Assembly: GCA_022749755.1 (NCBI GenBank) | Contig: CM040449.1 | Span: 4,917,157-4,981,156, forward strand | Source: Azadirachta indica | Lineage: Eukaryota; Streptophyta; Magnoliopsida; Sapindales; Meliaceae | DNA: 64,000 bases | Reading direction: 5' to 3' | Shown: piece by piece, positions 50,363-62,010 of the stretch | Position numbering within the stretch: position 1 is the stretch's first letter | How the letters are laid out: each line of letters opens with the position of its first letter | The notes under the pieces: model-generated | Database searches by the model: none | Seen by the model: only the letters and a program-made list of their open reading frames with translations | Told to the model about the DNA's origin: nothing | Made by a program: the position numbers and the translations under genes

Positions 50363-51946
50363 AAATTCAATAATTCTTTTGTCTCTTTAAATGGATCTAA
50401 AAAAATACGGATCGCAGCAATCAAAACTTGTTCGTTTAAAATGAAACAACGCCGCGCAGCGCCGGATTCCTTTGTTTTCTCGCTAATTTGTTTCTGGTAT
50501 TATTATAACCCGACAGATAAAAAGTGTGCTTTTCGTTGTTGAGTGATCTGAGCAAAAGAAAAATATAAAAATGAAACTACAGTGTTTAATAACGATGCGG
50601 TTTTAATGATACGGTCTGTTTGGGGCTGGAGGGAAGGGAATTAGGTGGGTGGCACTGCTAATGATGATTAATTCCCGTGATTGTAGGTGATTGTGGGATT
50701 AACGATATTTTTGGTTTTATGATTACCTTATTAATAGCTAAAAATAAAATTAATAATCAATAACATTAGTTGTTACAGGACTGTGCGCTAACGTGCGCGC
50801 GTACGTAGGAGTGGTGTCCATTATTCCTGCACTATTTACCAGGGACACGGCTATCATTTGATTTGATTATTATGTTCAATGTACATGCGTTTTTGGATGC
50901 TGGTGCGATTTATAATAAATTATAAAAAAAAAAAAAAAAAAAACAGTGTGTGACAAAATTGAGAAATACGTTTCGTACATTTTTTTAGACTACCGTTAAT
51001 AAATGAAATGTTCCCCAGATCCAGTTCTTGTGTTAGTCGTCGATCACTCCAGGTAATTTTAATAAACCCAAATTTGTTCTTGCATTCTTACTTTGCCAAA
51101 CGGCACATGTCACATATCCCTCTTTTTATATCTGCATACCAATTAAATATGTATTCTTGTTAAAGTGACGCATTTATAATCAATTAACTTCCATATATTG
51201 TATAGACTTGTTATATATGTAATTCGATCAATTTTTAATTGTTCATGTAAGGTTAAATTAAAGCCAAAAAGGCGTATTTATTACTATCTAAATCATTGTA
51301 GTTCCGTCATGTGCTATAATTCTTTGGTGCACTATTTTGCGAGTTAATTAAACACCCATTGCTGCCACTTTCTTTAGGCACGAGCTAATTTCCTAATAAC
51401 ATCTGAATAGCTTTCATTCTTTCACTTTCATGCCAACACAAAATAATAAAATGATAATAATAAAAAAATTCACTATGTATAGATGCAGCATGGTGGTGCT
51501 TCAGATCTTCATCAATGTTTTCATGTTCCTAACAATTATTTTTTATCTCTTTTTCTTTTTGTTTTTTTTCTATTTTGTCCTTCCTTTAAAACATCAATTT
51601 GTGCTATTGACGGAAATACGTGGAAACCCACCTCTATTTTATCTGTTTTTTCTTTTTCAAACTATTGATACGGAATCGAATCAATTGGACATGTAAGAAC
51701 CATAGATTAATTTTTATTTATAAATATAGATTATTAGAGACACTGCTTAATTTCTTTTTCTTTTTCTGGGGACCATCCGCATTTTGTCGAAATAAATCAG
51801 GCGATCCATCAAATTCAATCAAATTGTGAATTTTGGTCCTCACTTCAAATTGTTTCTATTACAAATTTAAAGATTGAATTTTATCTGTTTAGAGGCTGTT
51901 AGGAGAGCTTTCTAATTGTGTGTATTATTTTCCTTATTTATTCGAA
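50360..51946. other. Intergenic, no gene seen
   Basis: Contains the promoter of the minus-strand membrane-protein gene, a poly-A tract at about 50924-50943 and AT-rich DNA. Open frames at 51430-51829 are low-complexity Phe/Leu-rich and not convincing. Confidence 0.5.
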
Positions 51947-53100
51947 GGGTTTTTAACTCATACCTCCCCTGAAGTTTCAGATTTTAACACTTAAATGAAA
52001 AGTTTAAAAAATATTACACTTACCTCCCCTTAACCATTAGTTGATCATCCAATTTTATTTATATGATTATAATACTCTTAATTACTTCAAAGTAAAGTAT
52101 AAGAAATTTAATTTGTATGTAATCAAAAATTATTTTAATTTATATTTATTTAAAAATTAGAAATTTAATTAATAACAATTTAATTTAATAATTTTAGTTT
52201 ACGTGTATTTAATGTTTATTGAAATTAAGAATTTAATTAATAATAATTTAACTTGATAATTTTATCCTACATTTATCTAATATTTACTCAAAATAGAAAT
52301 TTAATTTTTATTTATATATCATATTTATCCAAATCTCAAATCCGAATATGCAAAACGGCCGCCTTTCTTACTCTTCTCTTTCACAAATTCTCTAACAATA
52401 AATTATATTTTTTTTTATTTCACTAAACAAGTTCATAACATATCAATCTCACTCTTCTTATAAAAACACTTTAATACAAAATTTATGTTATATACATTCA
52501 TATTAAATCCATACTTCAATATCAATCTTATGACTCGTAAAATAAATGTAAACTTTTGGATTTACACAAAAAATTTGATGGAACTACAAAATGATGGAAA
52601 ATTAGAAAAAATATCAATATGACTAAATTACTAATTTTAAATATTATTAAATAAAATTTTAATTTAAATAAATATTAAATGAATATAAATTATAATTGTC
52701 ATTAATCAAAATTTTAATTATTTTAATTTTTTGAACATCAAATAAATTAAAATTAAGTTTTTTAAATTTATTTTGAAGCAATTAAGAGTATTATAATCAT
52801 TTTAAATGAAAAAATATGGTCAATTGATGGTTTAAGCGAGATAAATGTATCTTTTTTTAAAATTTCTATTTACGTGTTAAAATCATAAATTAAATTGTTA
52901 TTAATTAAATTTTTAATTTTTAAATAAATATAAATTAAAATTATTTTTAATTACATAAAAATTAAATTTTTTATATTTTACTTTAAAACAATTAAAAATA
53001 TTACAATCATATAAATAAAAAAATATATGATTAATTAATAATTTAAAAAAAATAAATATACCTTTTTTTAAACCTTTCAGTTAAGTGTATTAAAATCCCT
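51947..53100. mobile_element. AT-rich foldback element, about 1.15 kb, 9-bp target duplication (8/9)
   Basis: The left arm (from about 51980, GATTTTAACACTTAAATGAAAAG) and the right arm read backwards (from about 53098, GATTTTAATACACTTAACTGAAAGG) match as inverted repeats for over 200 bp, including TTATTTATATGATTATAAT and TTTTAATTTATATTTATTTA. A second copy of the right arm lies inside at about 52740-52880, so part of the element is duplicated. Flanks TTATTCGAA (51938-51946) and TTATTCAAA (53101-53109) match 8 of 9. No coding capacity. Confidence 0.7.
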
Positions 53101-53214
53101 TTATTCAAATGCAAAATTGAATTCATCGTTGAACTGAATGACAAACTAGTTGTGTTTCGTTACGTCAGTTACACAACAGCAATCGCGTAACTATGCCCTG
53201 CTTTGTCAGCTTCG

Positions 53215-53494
53215 TGTCACGGCACAAGAAATCGCATGTTGGCTGGGTGTGCTGGGGTGTGACAACTCAGGCACATTGATGTTTCATGGTGTAAAGTCGG
53301 CTTCAGTCTCAAGGGCTATCATGTAGAGGGGACTTAGACCACCCCTGCCCGAACTGGTCGGGGACTGAAGCCGTCCTCCTGATGAGGCCAAGGTAGGCCG
53401 AAACCAGTTAAATATGCGACGGGATAACAAGGCTTACCCTCGACATGGGGGTCTACGAGGGTGCCGCACGTGCCTTTCCGCTGGGCGCGTGACA
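53215..53494 (+). repeat. 5' LTR of the TRIM
   Basis: 280 bp, TG..CA ends, direct repeat of 53978-54258. Confidence 0.95.
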
Positions 53495-53496
53495 GA

Positions 53497-53508
53497 TGGT
53501 ATCAGAGC
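53497..53508 (+). other. tRNA-Met primer-binding site of the TRIM
   Basis: TGGTATCAGAGC, the standard plant retroelement primer site for initiator methionine tRNA, two bases downstream of the 5' LTR. Confidence 0.9.
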
Positions 53509-53977
53509 AGGAACGAGAATTTCCGCAAAATCTCGCTACGTTCCTGACTCCTGTGGGAATCCACCGAGATGGCCCGAGGATATTAGCCCGTAAGATTGGG
53601 CGAGGGAAAACGGGGTGTCTATTGTGTGACCCTTCGCCACGCAGCCTCGAATGTGGGCGTGCTCGCACAATGTTGTGTCCTGCGGTATGGGGATCTTCCT
53701 GGGGGGGGGAAGATGAGCATTGTGGTTTGAAAGGCAACCGCATAGCGCCTCATCTACGCCAAGCACTGCTACCACCGTACGTCGAGGATGGCGTGCCCGC
53801 GCACGACGGGGTGTTATCGTGTTCTCTTTATGGGAGTCTCCTTAGCCCGGAGGAGATGGGCGTTATGGAGTGGAGCGGCATGCAGGGTAGGACCTCGATG
53901 GTCTACCAATTGAGCTGGCGAAAAATTTGAAGATGGCCGCGTGCACGAGGACGTGCACGATTTTCGGTGGTGGAGAA

Positions 53978-54258
53978 TGTCACGGCACAAGAAATCGCAT
54001 GTTGGCTGGGGTGTGCTGGGGTGTGACAACTCAGGCACATTGATGTTTCATGGTGTAAAGTCGGCTTCAGTCTCAAGGGCTATCATGTAGAGGGGACTTA
54101 GACCACCCCTGCCCGAACTGGTCGGGGACTGAAGCCGTCCTCCTGATGAGGCCAAGGTAGGCCGAAACCAGTTAAATATGCGACGGGATAACAAGGCTTA
54201 CCCTCGACATGGGGGTCTACGAGGGTGCCGCACGTGCCTTTCCGCTGGGCGCGTGACA
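53978..54258 (+). repeat. 3' LTR of the TRIM
   Basis: 281 bp, identical to the 5' LTR apart from a one-base length difference in the GGCTGGG(G)TGTG run, as far as I can read. Confidence 0.95.
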
Positions 54259-54508
54259 TTCGGCCCGCAATTCTTCTCCTTTCAGGTTCCGCTACGGACA
54301 ACAATAATGCAACATCATTTTATTTGATACTAAAAATTTTCCATTCTCTCAAAAAAAAAAAAAGAAATCCATCAAAAATCACAAAATAAAACTCAAAATT
54401 TCGCAATTTACCTACAACCGGCTGCTTCACACTCACTCCCAAGCAAGCCAAATCTCCAGCTACCTCATCCGATTTGATATTTTGATCAATAAGATTCTGA
54501 CACGACAT

Positions 54509-54872
54509 CGCCTAGGATATTTCCGTCAATGTAGATAAACCATAAGGTTACATTTGTAATTAAAAAGAAACGTGGCACGCGTTTGTTGTGGCTCGCAAAT
54601 ATTTGGGACGTCCCGTTTGCGGGCAGTCAAAAGTCTAAGCTTTCACTTCTATAATCTATCTTCACTCGATATAAAACCCGAAAAAATCAGCTGAGTGTTA
54701 AAAAAAAAAAAAAACCGCAGAACCTTGAGATATCTTTGAAATTTCGTCCATAGATCGAATCGAATTCGGGTTTTTTGCAGCAAAAATCGTATATCCTAAA
54801 TCAGTAAGCGGTGAGGAGAAGATAAATATTTCCATCAAATTGGAATCGTGGGGGAAATAAGAGAAGAGGAAA
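54509..54872. promoter_or_regulatory. Divergent promoter region with palindromic C-box
   Basis: The 364 bp between the minus ATG at 54508 and the plus ATG at 54873 probably drive both genes. They contain the perfect palindrome GGGACGTCCC (54605-54614) with a GACGTC core, the binding type of TGA-class bZIP factors, and an ACGCGT word at about 54577. Sites are seen; the bidirectional use is inferred. Confidence 0.45.
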
Positions 54873-57589
54873 ATGTGGGGATTTGGGGGTAGGTATTACT
54901 GGGGAAGGAAAGAAAGTGGTGGGAAAAGAGAAGGGATAGCGGTGGTGTTTGCTTGGATGTCCAGTGACGAGAGACACTTGAATCGTTATGTTCAGCTTTA
55001 CTCCTCTTTGGGATGGAATTCACTTATTTGCCATTCTCAATTTCTCAATATGTAAGTTCGATTTTTTGATCCTAACCTTTCTGGTGAATTGTAATTGTTT
55101 AATTATTTGAGCATCATGGCGGATTGAAGGAAATTAGATTTTATTTTATTTGATTTTCAGTAATATATATGTGTATTATCTTTATGCACACCTGATACAG
55201 TCATTTTTGCGCTCAGAGATTGATTATTGTAATATGCGTAGGTTCTTCCCTGAAAAGGCTGAAAATCTAGCTTCTAACGTTCTGAATGAACTCGTTGAGG
55301 TCAGTACTATTAGTCTTTTCCAACTGCTACTTTGAGAAATGGTCGTAATTGTATTTACTGATATTATCTGTTTGTCTATTTGACTATAATCTGGAGGAGA
55401 TCCTGGCTTTGCTTAAACACCGCGACTTTTTTGACTGAAGCCTGACAAGATTTTAGTAGCTGTAACTTTATAAAAATTTTGACTGATTGACTCTGGTTAT
55501 CCAATAACTCGTTGATTTTATTTTGGCAAGCAGGAGCTCAAGTTTGGGCCATGCCCTGTTGCTTTTGCATCTTTTTCCGGCGGTTCAAATGCCTGCATGT
55601 ACAAGGTTCTTCAGGTAAAATTTTCAAGAATTTGGAAATCATATAAATCTGTTGTTAGATGTCTGCAATGAATCTATTTTCCATCTTTGTGGAAGCTAAC
55701 CGATGCATTATACTTCCAACATCTTTGGTTTAGCTAGAGATTTATTAATGAGATCCTATTCTTTTGCAGATAATTGAAGGAATATGTGAAGCAAAACTGA
55801 ATCCGGTATTTTTTGTTTCTTTGCTTATTCATTCAAGAAAACCACATAGTTTACTTTTTCTTCTTTCAGAGATTAGTAAATATGTTCCTAATTGTTAATT
55901 GTTATGGTTCCTGCCAATAATAATTCATTTGATGGAATAACTAAACTAGCTAGCAAGGTTGGAGTTTTCATTTTCTTCGTCTTAAGCTTGATATGGATAA
56001 TGTAATTATGAACTTTAATACAAAGTTGCTTGCTTTAGTTTAATAACATTTTTGTTTTTTCTTCTTTCTGATGAAGGATGACTGCCAACTGGTTAGGGAC
56101 TGTTTTTCAGGCCATATCTATGATTCTAGTCCAGTAGATTTTACCAGTGATTTGGGTGCCCGATTTGTTGTTCACCCATCTGTTCTGAATATGTTGCATC
56201 CACCAAGAGTAGCCTCATGGTTAGCAAATCGCATTGCTTCTGGTCTTGATGCTCTCTTCCTCAGTAGGTTTGAATCACAGCGAGCTGAGTTTTGGCAGAC
56301 TCTCTACTCCTCTGTTGTAAGTAAACTGCACATTACTTGCTGTAGGAAGTTTTACTTTCTTCTCTTGTGACTCTATTCTGTTCCATTCTTATGCAGCGCT
56401 TTGGGGCCCCATATCTCATTTTATGCGCGGAAAATGATGATCTTGCTCCTTACCAAGTGATCTACAATTTTGCTCAACGACTACGTCAACTGGGGGCAGA
56501 TGTAAAACTTGTAAAGTGGAATGGCTCTCCTCATGTAGGTCTGTTTCCAAACTCATTAGTCTTATGATTAATCATGACCATGGTGTGTGTGTGATATCTT
56601 CTGCTGAAACTTTTTTGGGGTATTTTTGTGGTGCCGTTATATATATTAAAACCAAGTGGAGGTTGTGCTGTGTGCTGCAGAGGATAAAACACTTTGAAAT
56701 GTACTGTATGTTGTTGTTGATGTTTTTCCTAGTCTAGATAAAGTTTGTGAATGCTAAATTTTGGCCATTAACATCGCGGCACTGACTGACAACATTTGCC
56801 CAAACAATGTTTTTAAGAATGGATGTTGCTTTTATGTTTACATGTCTGAAAGGAGTACTTTATTTAATGTAGGATTGTGTGGTGAGTGTGCTTAATGATG
56901 GCTATGATGTACATATGTACATGCATGTGTGTGTTTAAAGTCCTGGTGTATTTGAAAGATTAATCATAAACATTGTTTTATGGCCAATTTTATGATTCTG
57001 ATTATGTCAAACTCTTATTTGTAAATGCTTCTAGGCTGTATCATCATTATCTTTCAAATCCTCTTGATATGATTCAATCTTGCTAGTTATTACAGGTCAT
57101 TATCGGCATTACCCGGTTGACTACAAGGCTGCTGTGACTGAACTTTTTGGTAAGGCAGCTGCAATTTACTCCCAAAGGATTCAGCGACTTGAAGGAGAAA
57201 AAATGGGGCTGGAGGGAACACTTGACGAGAGGTCTGACTCTATCAACAACCTGAGTACAGCAGCAGTAAGTCCAACCCGGAGCTTCCGAGGAACTTCTCT
57301 TGTGCCTAGTGACCATTTCCTCATGCCAAGCTCTCTAGAGTATTATGACGGCAGAGATGTGGGTTCCATACCAGATGAACACAAGGAAGGATTGATTCAT
57401 TTGCCCAGCCCACCGAGCATTAATGCTCATGGGGTTCTTGGTCAAATTCTATTTGATGTCTGTGTTCCCAAGAATGTTGAAGGTTGGGATATAAGGTCAT
57501 CAGATTCCTTGAATGGACGTCGGTATAACTCTACACGGAGGCATGCCCCATTTAATCCTATCAAATGTATACGTCGCTCCAGATTATAA
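54873..57589 (+). CDS. DUF829 / TMEM53-like alpha/beta-hydrolase-fold protein, 409 aa
   Basis: Seven exons with closing phases: 54873-55051, 55242-55299, 55534-55614, 55770-55805, 56077-56316, 56397-56538, 57096-57589 (410 codons with stop). Family signs: an N-terminal strand IAVVFAWMSSDERHLNRYVQLYSSLGW, the elbow-like FASFSGGSNACMYKVLQ, the segment RFGAPYLILCAENDDLAPYQVIYNFAQRLRQLG and the histidine-bearing WNGSPHVGHYRHYPVDYKAAV. These match DUF829 (TMEM53) proteins, which are alpha/beta-hydrolase-like. In animals TMEM53 is a nuclear-envelope protein; plant function is unknown. The 150-residue C-terminal tail with PSDHFLMPSS and VLGQILFDVCVPKNVEGWD is plant-specific. It is head-to-head with the TRIM-interrupted small gene. 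Confidence 0.88.
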
Positions 57590-59268
57590 CATCCCAAGGG
57601 AAATGAATTTTCTTAATCCATAATATTATTATTGTTGGAGGCTCTTTGGTGGACTGCATTCGCCCGAGGCAACATACATGAATATCGAAGTGAAGACGTG
57701 CCCATTTAAAACGGAAAACCGGGATTCTAATCTGCTGGTTTTGTAACACTAAGGTCAATGCCATAGCGTGGTTGGCTTATCGCCTCTATCCTCACAAACT
57801 ATATATATATATATATATATATATATGCATATTGACTTTACCGAAAACGCTTTAGCTTAATTTAGAGTTTGTTGGGGATCATTTGTAATGAAAATAAGAA
57901 TAAGAGGAAGTTCTGAACGTAAATCCACAAAATTTTAATTACCAAATAAAGAATTTCGTTTTTAACGTTCACCAAGTCAGTGCGAGTTGTCGCCAAATCG
58001 GAACTAATTCAAAATTCGGCTGAATCCAAGTTCAACATTACATGATTGGTTTTTGTCCGCTAATTAGGAACAAGAGATGTTTACAATAAGAAGATTAAAT
58101 GTTGAAGTTTAAATCAACTGACAGCATTAATAAATATGGAGAAAAACATATTTTTTATTCAGCATCGTGCGAGGCATATTCTTCGGATCCATGATTATGT
58201 TTTAGTTGTCCTTCAATTTAGATGCGCAACTAATTCTAGAGAAAAACAAATGATTATGTTTTAGTTGTCCTTCAAATAAGATCAACTATACAGCTGTTTC
58301 ATCACATTCATATACATTGTGTTAACGTAATGAATACTGATAGTTTTTTTTTTTTGGCCTTTTTCAGTTGGTGTTCACACTGTACACAAATTTATTGAGA
58401 TAAGACAAAATTATTATTAAAATAATATTAATTTGTCTATAAACACGGGATGTATTATGTAAAATCTCAATGAATCCTTAATTTGTAATGTTAATAATCT
58501 TAAAAAAAAAATAATTCGTAATTTTGGATATTCTAAAGAAATGTAAGTAGAAAAAATTAGAAAAGAAATGTGGAGGCCTAATAGAAGTATTTAGATAGTT
58601 TTTTTTTTTGAATTTTAACATACAGTAAAAATTAGTTAAGTTGAATTGGAGTGAAAAACATATCAGTAAAGTGAGTGATTAAAATATAATGGATAAATTA
58701 GTCGAAATTAATATTAATATAATGTGCATTTGGTTGCAGATATTAAACTATACTAAAAATAAATAGATTAAATTATATTGAGTTGAAATAAATTAGATTG
58801 GATAAAATTTAATAGATTTTATACAATATATGAATTTTTAACGTCTTATTAAGACTGTAAAGTACAAAATATATAAAAGTTTTTTTTTTAATTATTTTAT
58901 TGTATGTTATTATTGTTATTATTTATTAATAATTAAATAATTTAAAACTAATCGTGTCAACCACCAAAAAGTCCATTTTAACGGCCAAAAAATAAAATTA
59001 AGATCTATGATGATACTATTAATGCCTAGAATTATCAGAACGGGTGAAGCAGCCTAAAATCCAAAAATAAAAACTTCAAGTCGAAAGCTTTCATAGCAAT
59101 TCTTTCCTAATATCTTTTTTAAGTCCCCTCATCATTTGGTTGGCTATGTTGCTCTGAAAACATTTTCATTCATACGTCCAACTTCCCCGGTTCCAATAAT
59201 TATAATTTATAATATAATTATTATATTCCCACCAGGCATCCTAATTGATCCGACTTGTGAGAGAGAGG
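57590..59268. other. Intergenic, no gene seen
   Basis: AT-rich. An (AT)n microsatellite lies at 57801-57826, and poly-T/poly-A tracts occur near 58346 and 58598. No supported coding region. The last 200 bp are the promoter of the FLDH-like gene. Confidence 0.5.
57801..57826. repeat. (AT)n microsatellite
   Basis: Uninterrupted AT units downstream of the DUF829 gene. Confidence 0.9.
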
Positions 59269-61138
59269 ATGAAGATACTGGTGACCGGCGCTTCCGGCTA
59301 CTTGGGGGGGAGACTGTGCCACGCGCTCCTCAACCGAGGCCACTCTGTCCGGGCCTTGGTCCGCCCCACCAGCGATGTTTCCGGCCTACCTTCTCCAACC
59401 AGCGGTGGAGCTCTCGAGCTTGCCTACGGTGATGTGACTGACTACCGGTCGCTCCTGGATGCCTGTGCTGGTTGCAACGTCATCTTCCATGCAGCAGCCC
59501 TTGTAGAGCCTTGGCTCCCCGATCCTTCTAGATTCTTCTCCGTAAGCTGAAACCTAGTTACCATAGTTCCAACTGTTTAGCGAAAGATTTTTCAATGTAT
59601 TGAAGCATCGAAAATGTTGAAATTGTATATTAGGTTAATGTAGGAGGATTGAAGAACGTATTACAAGCAGCTAAGGAGACAAAAACAATTGAGAAGATTA
59701 TATACACGTCGTCGTTCTTTGCTCTTGGTTCAACGGATGGATACATTGCGGACGAAAATCAAGTACGAGAATGTATATGCGCCAAGTTAAATTAATTAGT
59801 TGATTAATTAATTTTTAATATGACGATGCAAAATTATTTGGTGGCAGTTTCACAAGGGGAAGTATTTCTGTACGGAATACGAGCGGTCCAAGGCTGCGGC
59901 TGATAAAATAGCGTTAGAAGCTGCATCAGAGGGGTGGTTACCAGTAGTGCCGGTATATCCAGGTGTTATTTATGGTCCGGGAAAGCTCAACACTGGTAAT
60001 ATTGTCGCTCAAATGGTAAGATTGTTGCAGCTATATCACTTCTCTCTAGTTTTCTCTTGACTATGAAGTTGGTATTCTATTACAATTTAAGGCTGGATCT
60101 GGAATGTTGTTAAATTGAGCCTGGTAGTGAAATCTCTAATTGTGCTTAGTGATGCCCTGTTCGTGCTTGTAGTTTTTATTATTTGTTTCAAGATGATCCA
60201 CAGACAATGTGATTTTCTGTTTTTGTTTGTGGTTTTTTAACAGTTTTTTAAGGTGGTTCATTTCTTAAAAGGTTGTAGAAAGATTGGAATGATCTGCATT
60301 TCAGTCAATTGAAATGCGTGATTGCATATGAAAAATTATGATGCTAGTCGTGATGTTAATAAGTTTTGTCCTTTCAGATGATTGAACGCTTTAGTGGACG
60401 GTTACCTGGCTATATTGGTCATGGAAATGATAAATTTTCCTTCAGTCATGTTGATGATGTAGTAGAGGGTCACATTGCAGCAATGGACAAGGGTCGACCA
60501 GGTGAAAGATATCTACTGACAGGAGAAAATGCATCATTCATGCATGTTTTTGATATGGCTGCTGTAATCACCGGAACAAGTAGGCCTAGGTTCAGCATCC
60601 CTCTTTGGTTGATTGCAGCTTATGGATGGATATCGGTTTTTATTGCTCAAATTACAGGAAAGCTTCCTCTCATTAGCTACCCGGTATGCGCTGTGGCTTC
60701 TGCAATTTAGTTCTTGACTTTGATTGTAGCATCGGTTTGGATTATGAGTTTTTGAGTGCTAAATTGATCATCATTGCATCATACTTTATTAAGTCAATTC
60801 ATCATTCAATGTCTAAGGTGTTTGATAAAGTTTAGAATGATATTGGCTTGTTTATAGACAGCAAAATTCAACCCTTTTTCAATATTCAGTGTATACATTT
60901 ATCTTTTTATTTTGGGTGTTCAATGATGCCATGTTGAATTTATGTCAGCACGTTTCTCATATGTTTGTTTTCTAACGCTGAGTAAACTTTTGAGCAGACC
61001 GCACGTGTTTTAGGACATCAGTGGGCGTACTCTTGTGAGAAGGCAAAAAGAGAGTTGGGTTATAACCCTAGAGGCTTGAAAGAAGGACTAGCAGAGGTGC
61101 TTCCCTGGTTGAGGAGCTTAGGCGTGATAAAATACTGA
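59269..61138 (+). CDS. FLDH: Farnesol-dehydrogenase-like extended SDR (FLDH), 338 aa
   Basis: NAD(P)-dependent reductase of the extended short-chain dehydrogenase family. The best match I know is Arabidopsis FLDH (At4g33360), an NAD+-dependent farnesol dehydrogenase that recycles farnesol from prenylcysteine turnover and dampens ABA signalling. Five exons: 59269-59541, 59634-59762, 59848-60015, 60378-60683, 60998-61138 (339 codons with stop, all phase 0). The Rossmann motif TGASGYLG is at 6-13, YGDVTDYRSLLDAC follows, then the active site YTSSFFALGSTDG, and YERSK with Tyr145 and Lys149. The C-terminal part FSHVDDVVEGHIAAMDKGRPGERYLL and CEKAKRELGYNPR are family blocks. A hydrophobic stretch near 275-300 may anchor it to membrane. 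An upstream in-frame ATG at 59245 would add eight residues; I chose MKILVTG as the standard start. Confidence 0.88.
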
Positions 61139-61438
61139 AAGGAGAATTTCGTTTTGGTTGAAGGCATGTAACGTTGTTGGCTTTTTGCTTTGCACTTTGT
61201 ACAGCTCTCTTGTTTAAAAGATTAGCTGGTGCCTGATGGTGATATAAGTGGGAGACTCTGTAATGTCCTGGCAACTAGCGAGGATCAGAAAGAAAATAAT
61301 ATATCCTCCAACTCATTTGTTAAACTTCCTGTATTGACAAACAAAAGTTTAGATCCCTTTCATCCTTGATTATTCAGAGCAACTATATTTTCGCTGCAAA
61401 CTTCTCGAGTGATAGAAGTATCATATGATGCATTAACC

Positions 61439-61471
<33 letters not shown>

Positions 61472-62010
61472 GAACACAAAAAAGAAATGATGTATTTAAA
61501 TGCGATAACTGAAGCCTGTCTGAATGCGATCACTGCAGTAAGTTGTTTTCAGTAACGGACTATCCAAACGCTGCCTTCAGTAATCTCAGTTCATTTTAAA
61601 ATTTGAATTTAAACAGCTTCGTGATTTGGCGGTAAGTAGTAAGCAATGATGTTGGTCGGGCATATATTCCTGTAAGGCGGCTTCAACGGTATAACAGCTT
61701 CACTTCACTTGTTACGAGAATTAAAAAAATAAAAAAATAAAGAAAGAAAAGAAAATGTAAATGAGTGTTCTATGTGACTGAGCTAATTGTCTACTCTCCA
61801 GTAATACAAGCACTACATTAACAAGGGGGAACTTAAACGGTCGACGAGGCTCGGATTAACTTTTATGCTCTCCTCCGCTCCGTCCCTACCCATCCATCGT
61901 ATTCGTGTCATTTGCTGCTTTTTCTTCACTCTCTCAATAAAAAGAGGACCAAACCATCACCTTTTTTTTTTTTTATTTTTTTCCTTCTGTTCTGTTTGAC
62001 TGTGGAGAAA
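61139..62010. other. Intergenic with long poly-A tract
   Basis: FLDH-like 3' UTR, a poly-A run at 61441-61467 and the promoter of the B3 gene. The poly-A run might be a retroposition scar, but I see no target duplication. Confidence 0.5.

Larger units (their letters stand above)
53211..54262 (+). mobile_element. TRIM-type miniature LTR retrotransposon, 1044 bp
   Basis: Two nearly identical direct LTRs (53215-53494 and 53978-54258, differing by a one-base indel in a G run) begin TGTCACGGCAC and end GCGCGTGACA. A primer-binding site TGGTATCAGAGC (53497-53508), complementary to the 3' end of initiator tRNA-Met, lies two bases after the first LTR. A weak purine-rich tract (53966-53977) precedes the second. 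TTCG (53211-53214 and 54259-54262) is a four-base target duplication. The 483-bp interior has no gag/pol. The element is GC-rich in AT-rich surroundings, and near-identical LTRs mean recent insertion. It depends on another element's reverse transcriptase. Confidence 0.93.
53169..54508 (-). pseudogene. Putative small gene interrupted by the TRIM
   Basis: On the minus strand an ATG at 54508 opens an exon (54508-54412, 32 codons plus one base) reading MSCQNLIDQNIKSDEVAGDL..VKQPVV with a GT donor. From an AG at 54279 a second exon starts in the matching phase. If the TRIM and one TTCG copy are ignored, it reads ..GEELRAEADKAGHSYAIAVV then a stop at 53171-53169, giving a protein of about 53 aa. 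The TRIM enters right after the Glu codon of LRAE, so the present gene would run into LTR sequence and stop there. I do not recognise the protein. The exon 2 acceptor has a poor pyrimidine tract, so the model is tentative. It may also have had further exons. Confidence 0.42.

Noticed and set aside
51430..51829. Phe/Leu-rich open frames resembling membrane protein
   Set aside because: Low-complexity poly-T translation, no start context or conservation signal.
53496..53930. 144-codon open frame across most of the TRIM interior
   Set aside because: GC-rich DNA has few stops; antisense frames are equally open and no domain is recognisable. TRIMs are non-coding.
53215..54258. Cassandra TRIM carrying 5S rRNA
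   Set aside because: I looked for the 5S internal promoter words in the LTRs on both strands and did not find them.
61441..61467. Poly-A run as a retroposed gene tail
   Set aside because: No coding match or target duplication around it; treated as a simple repeat.
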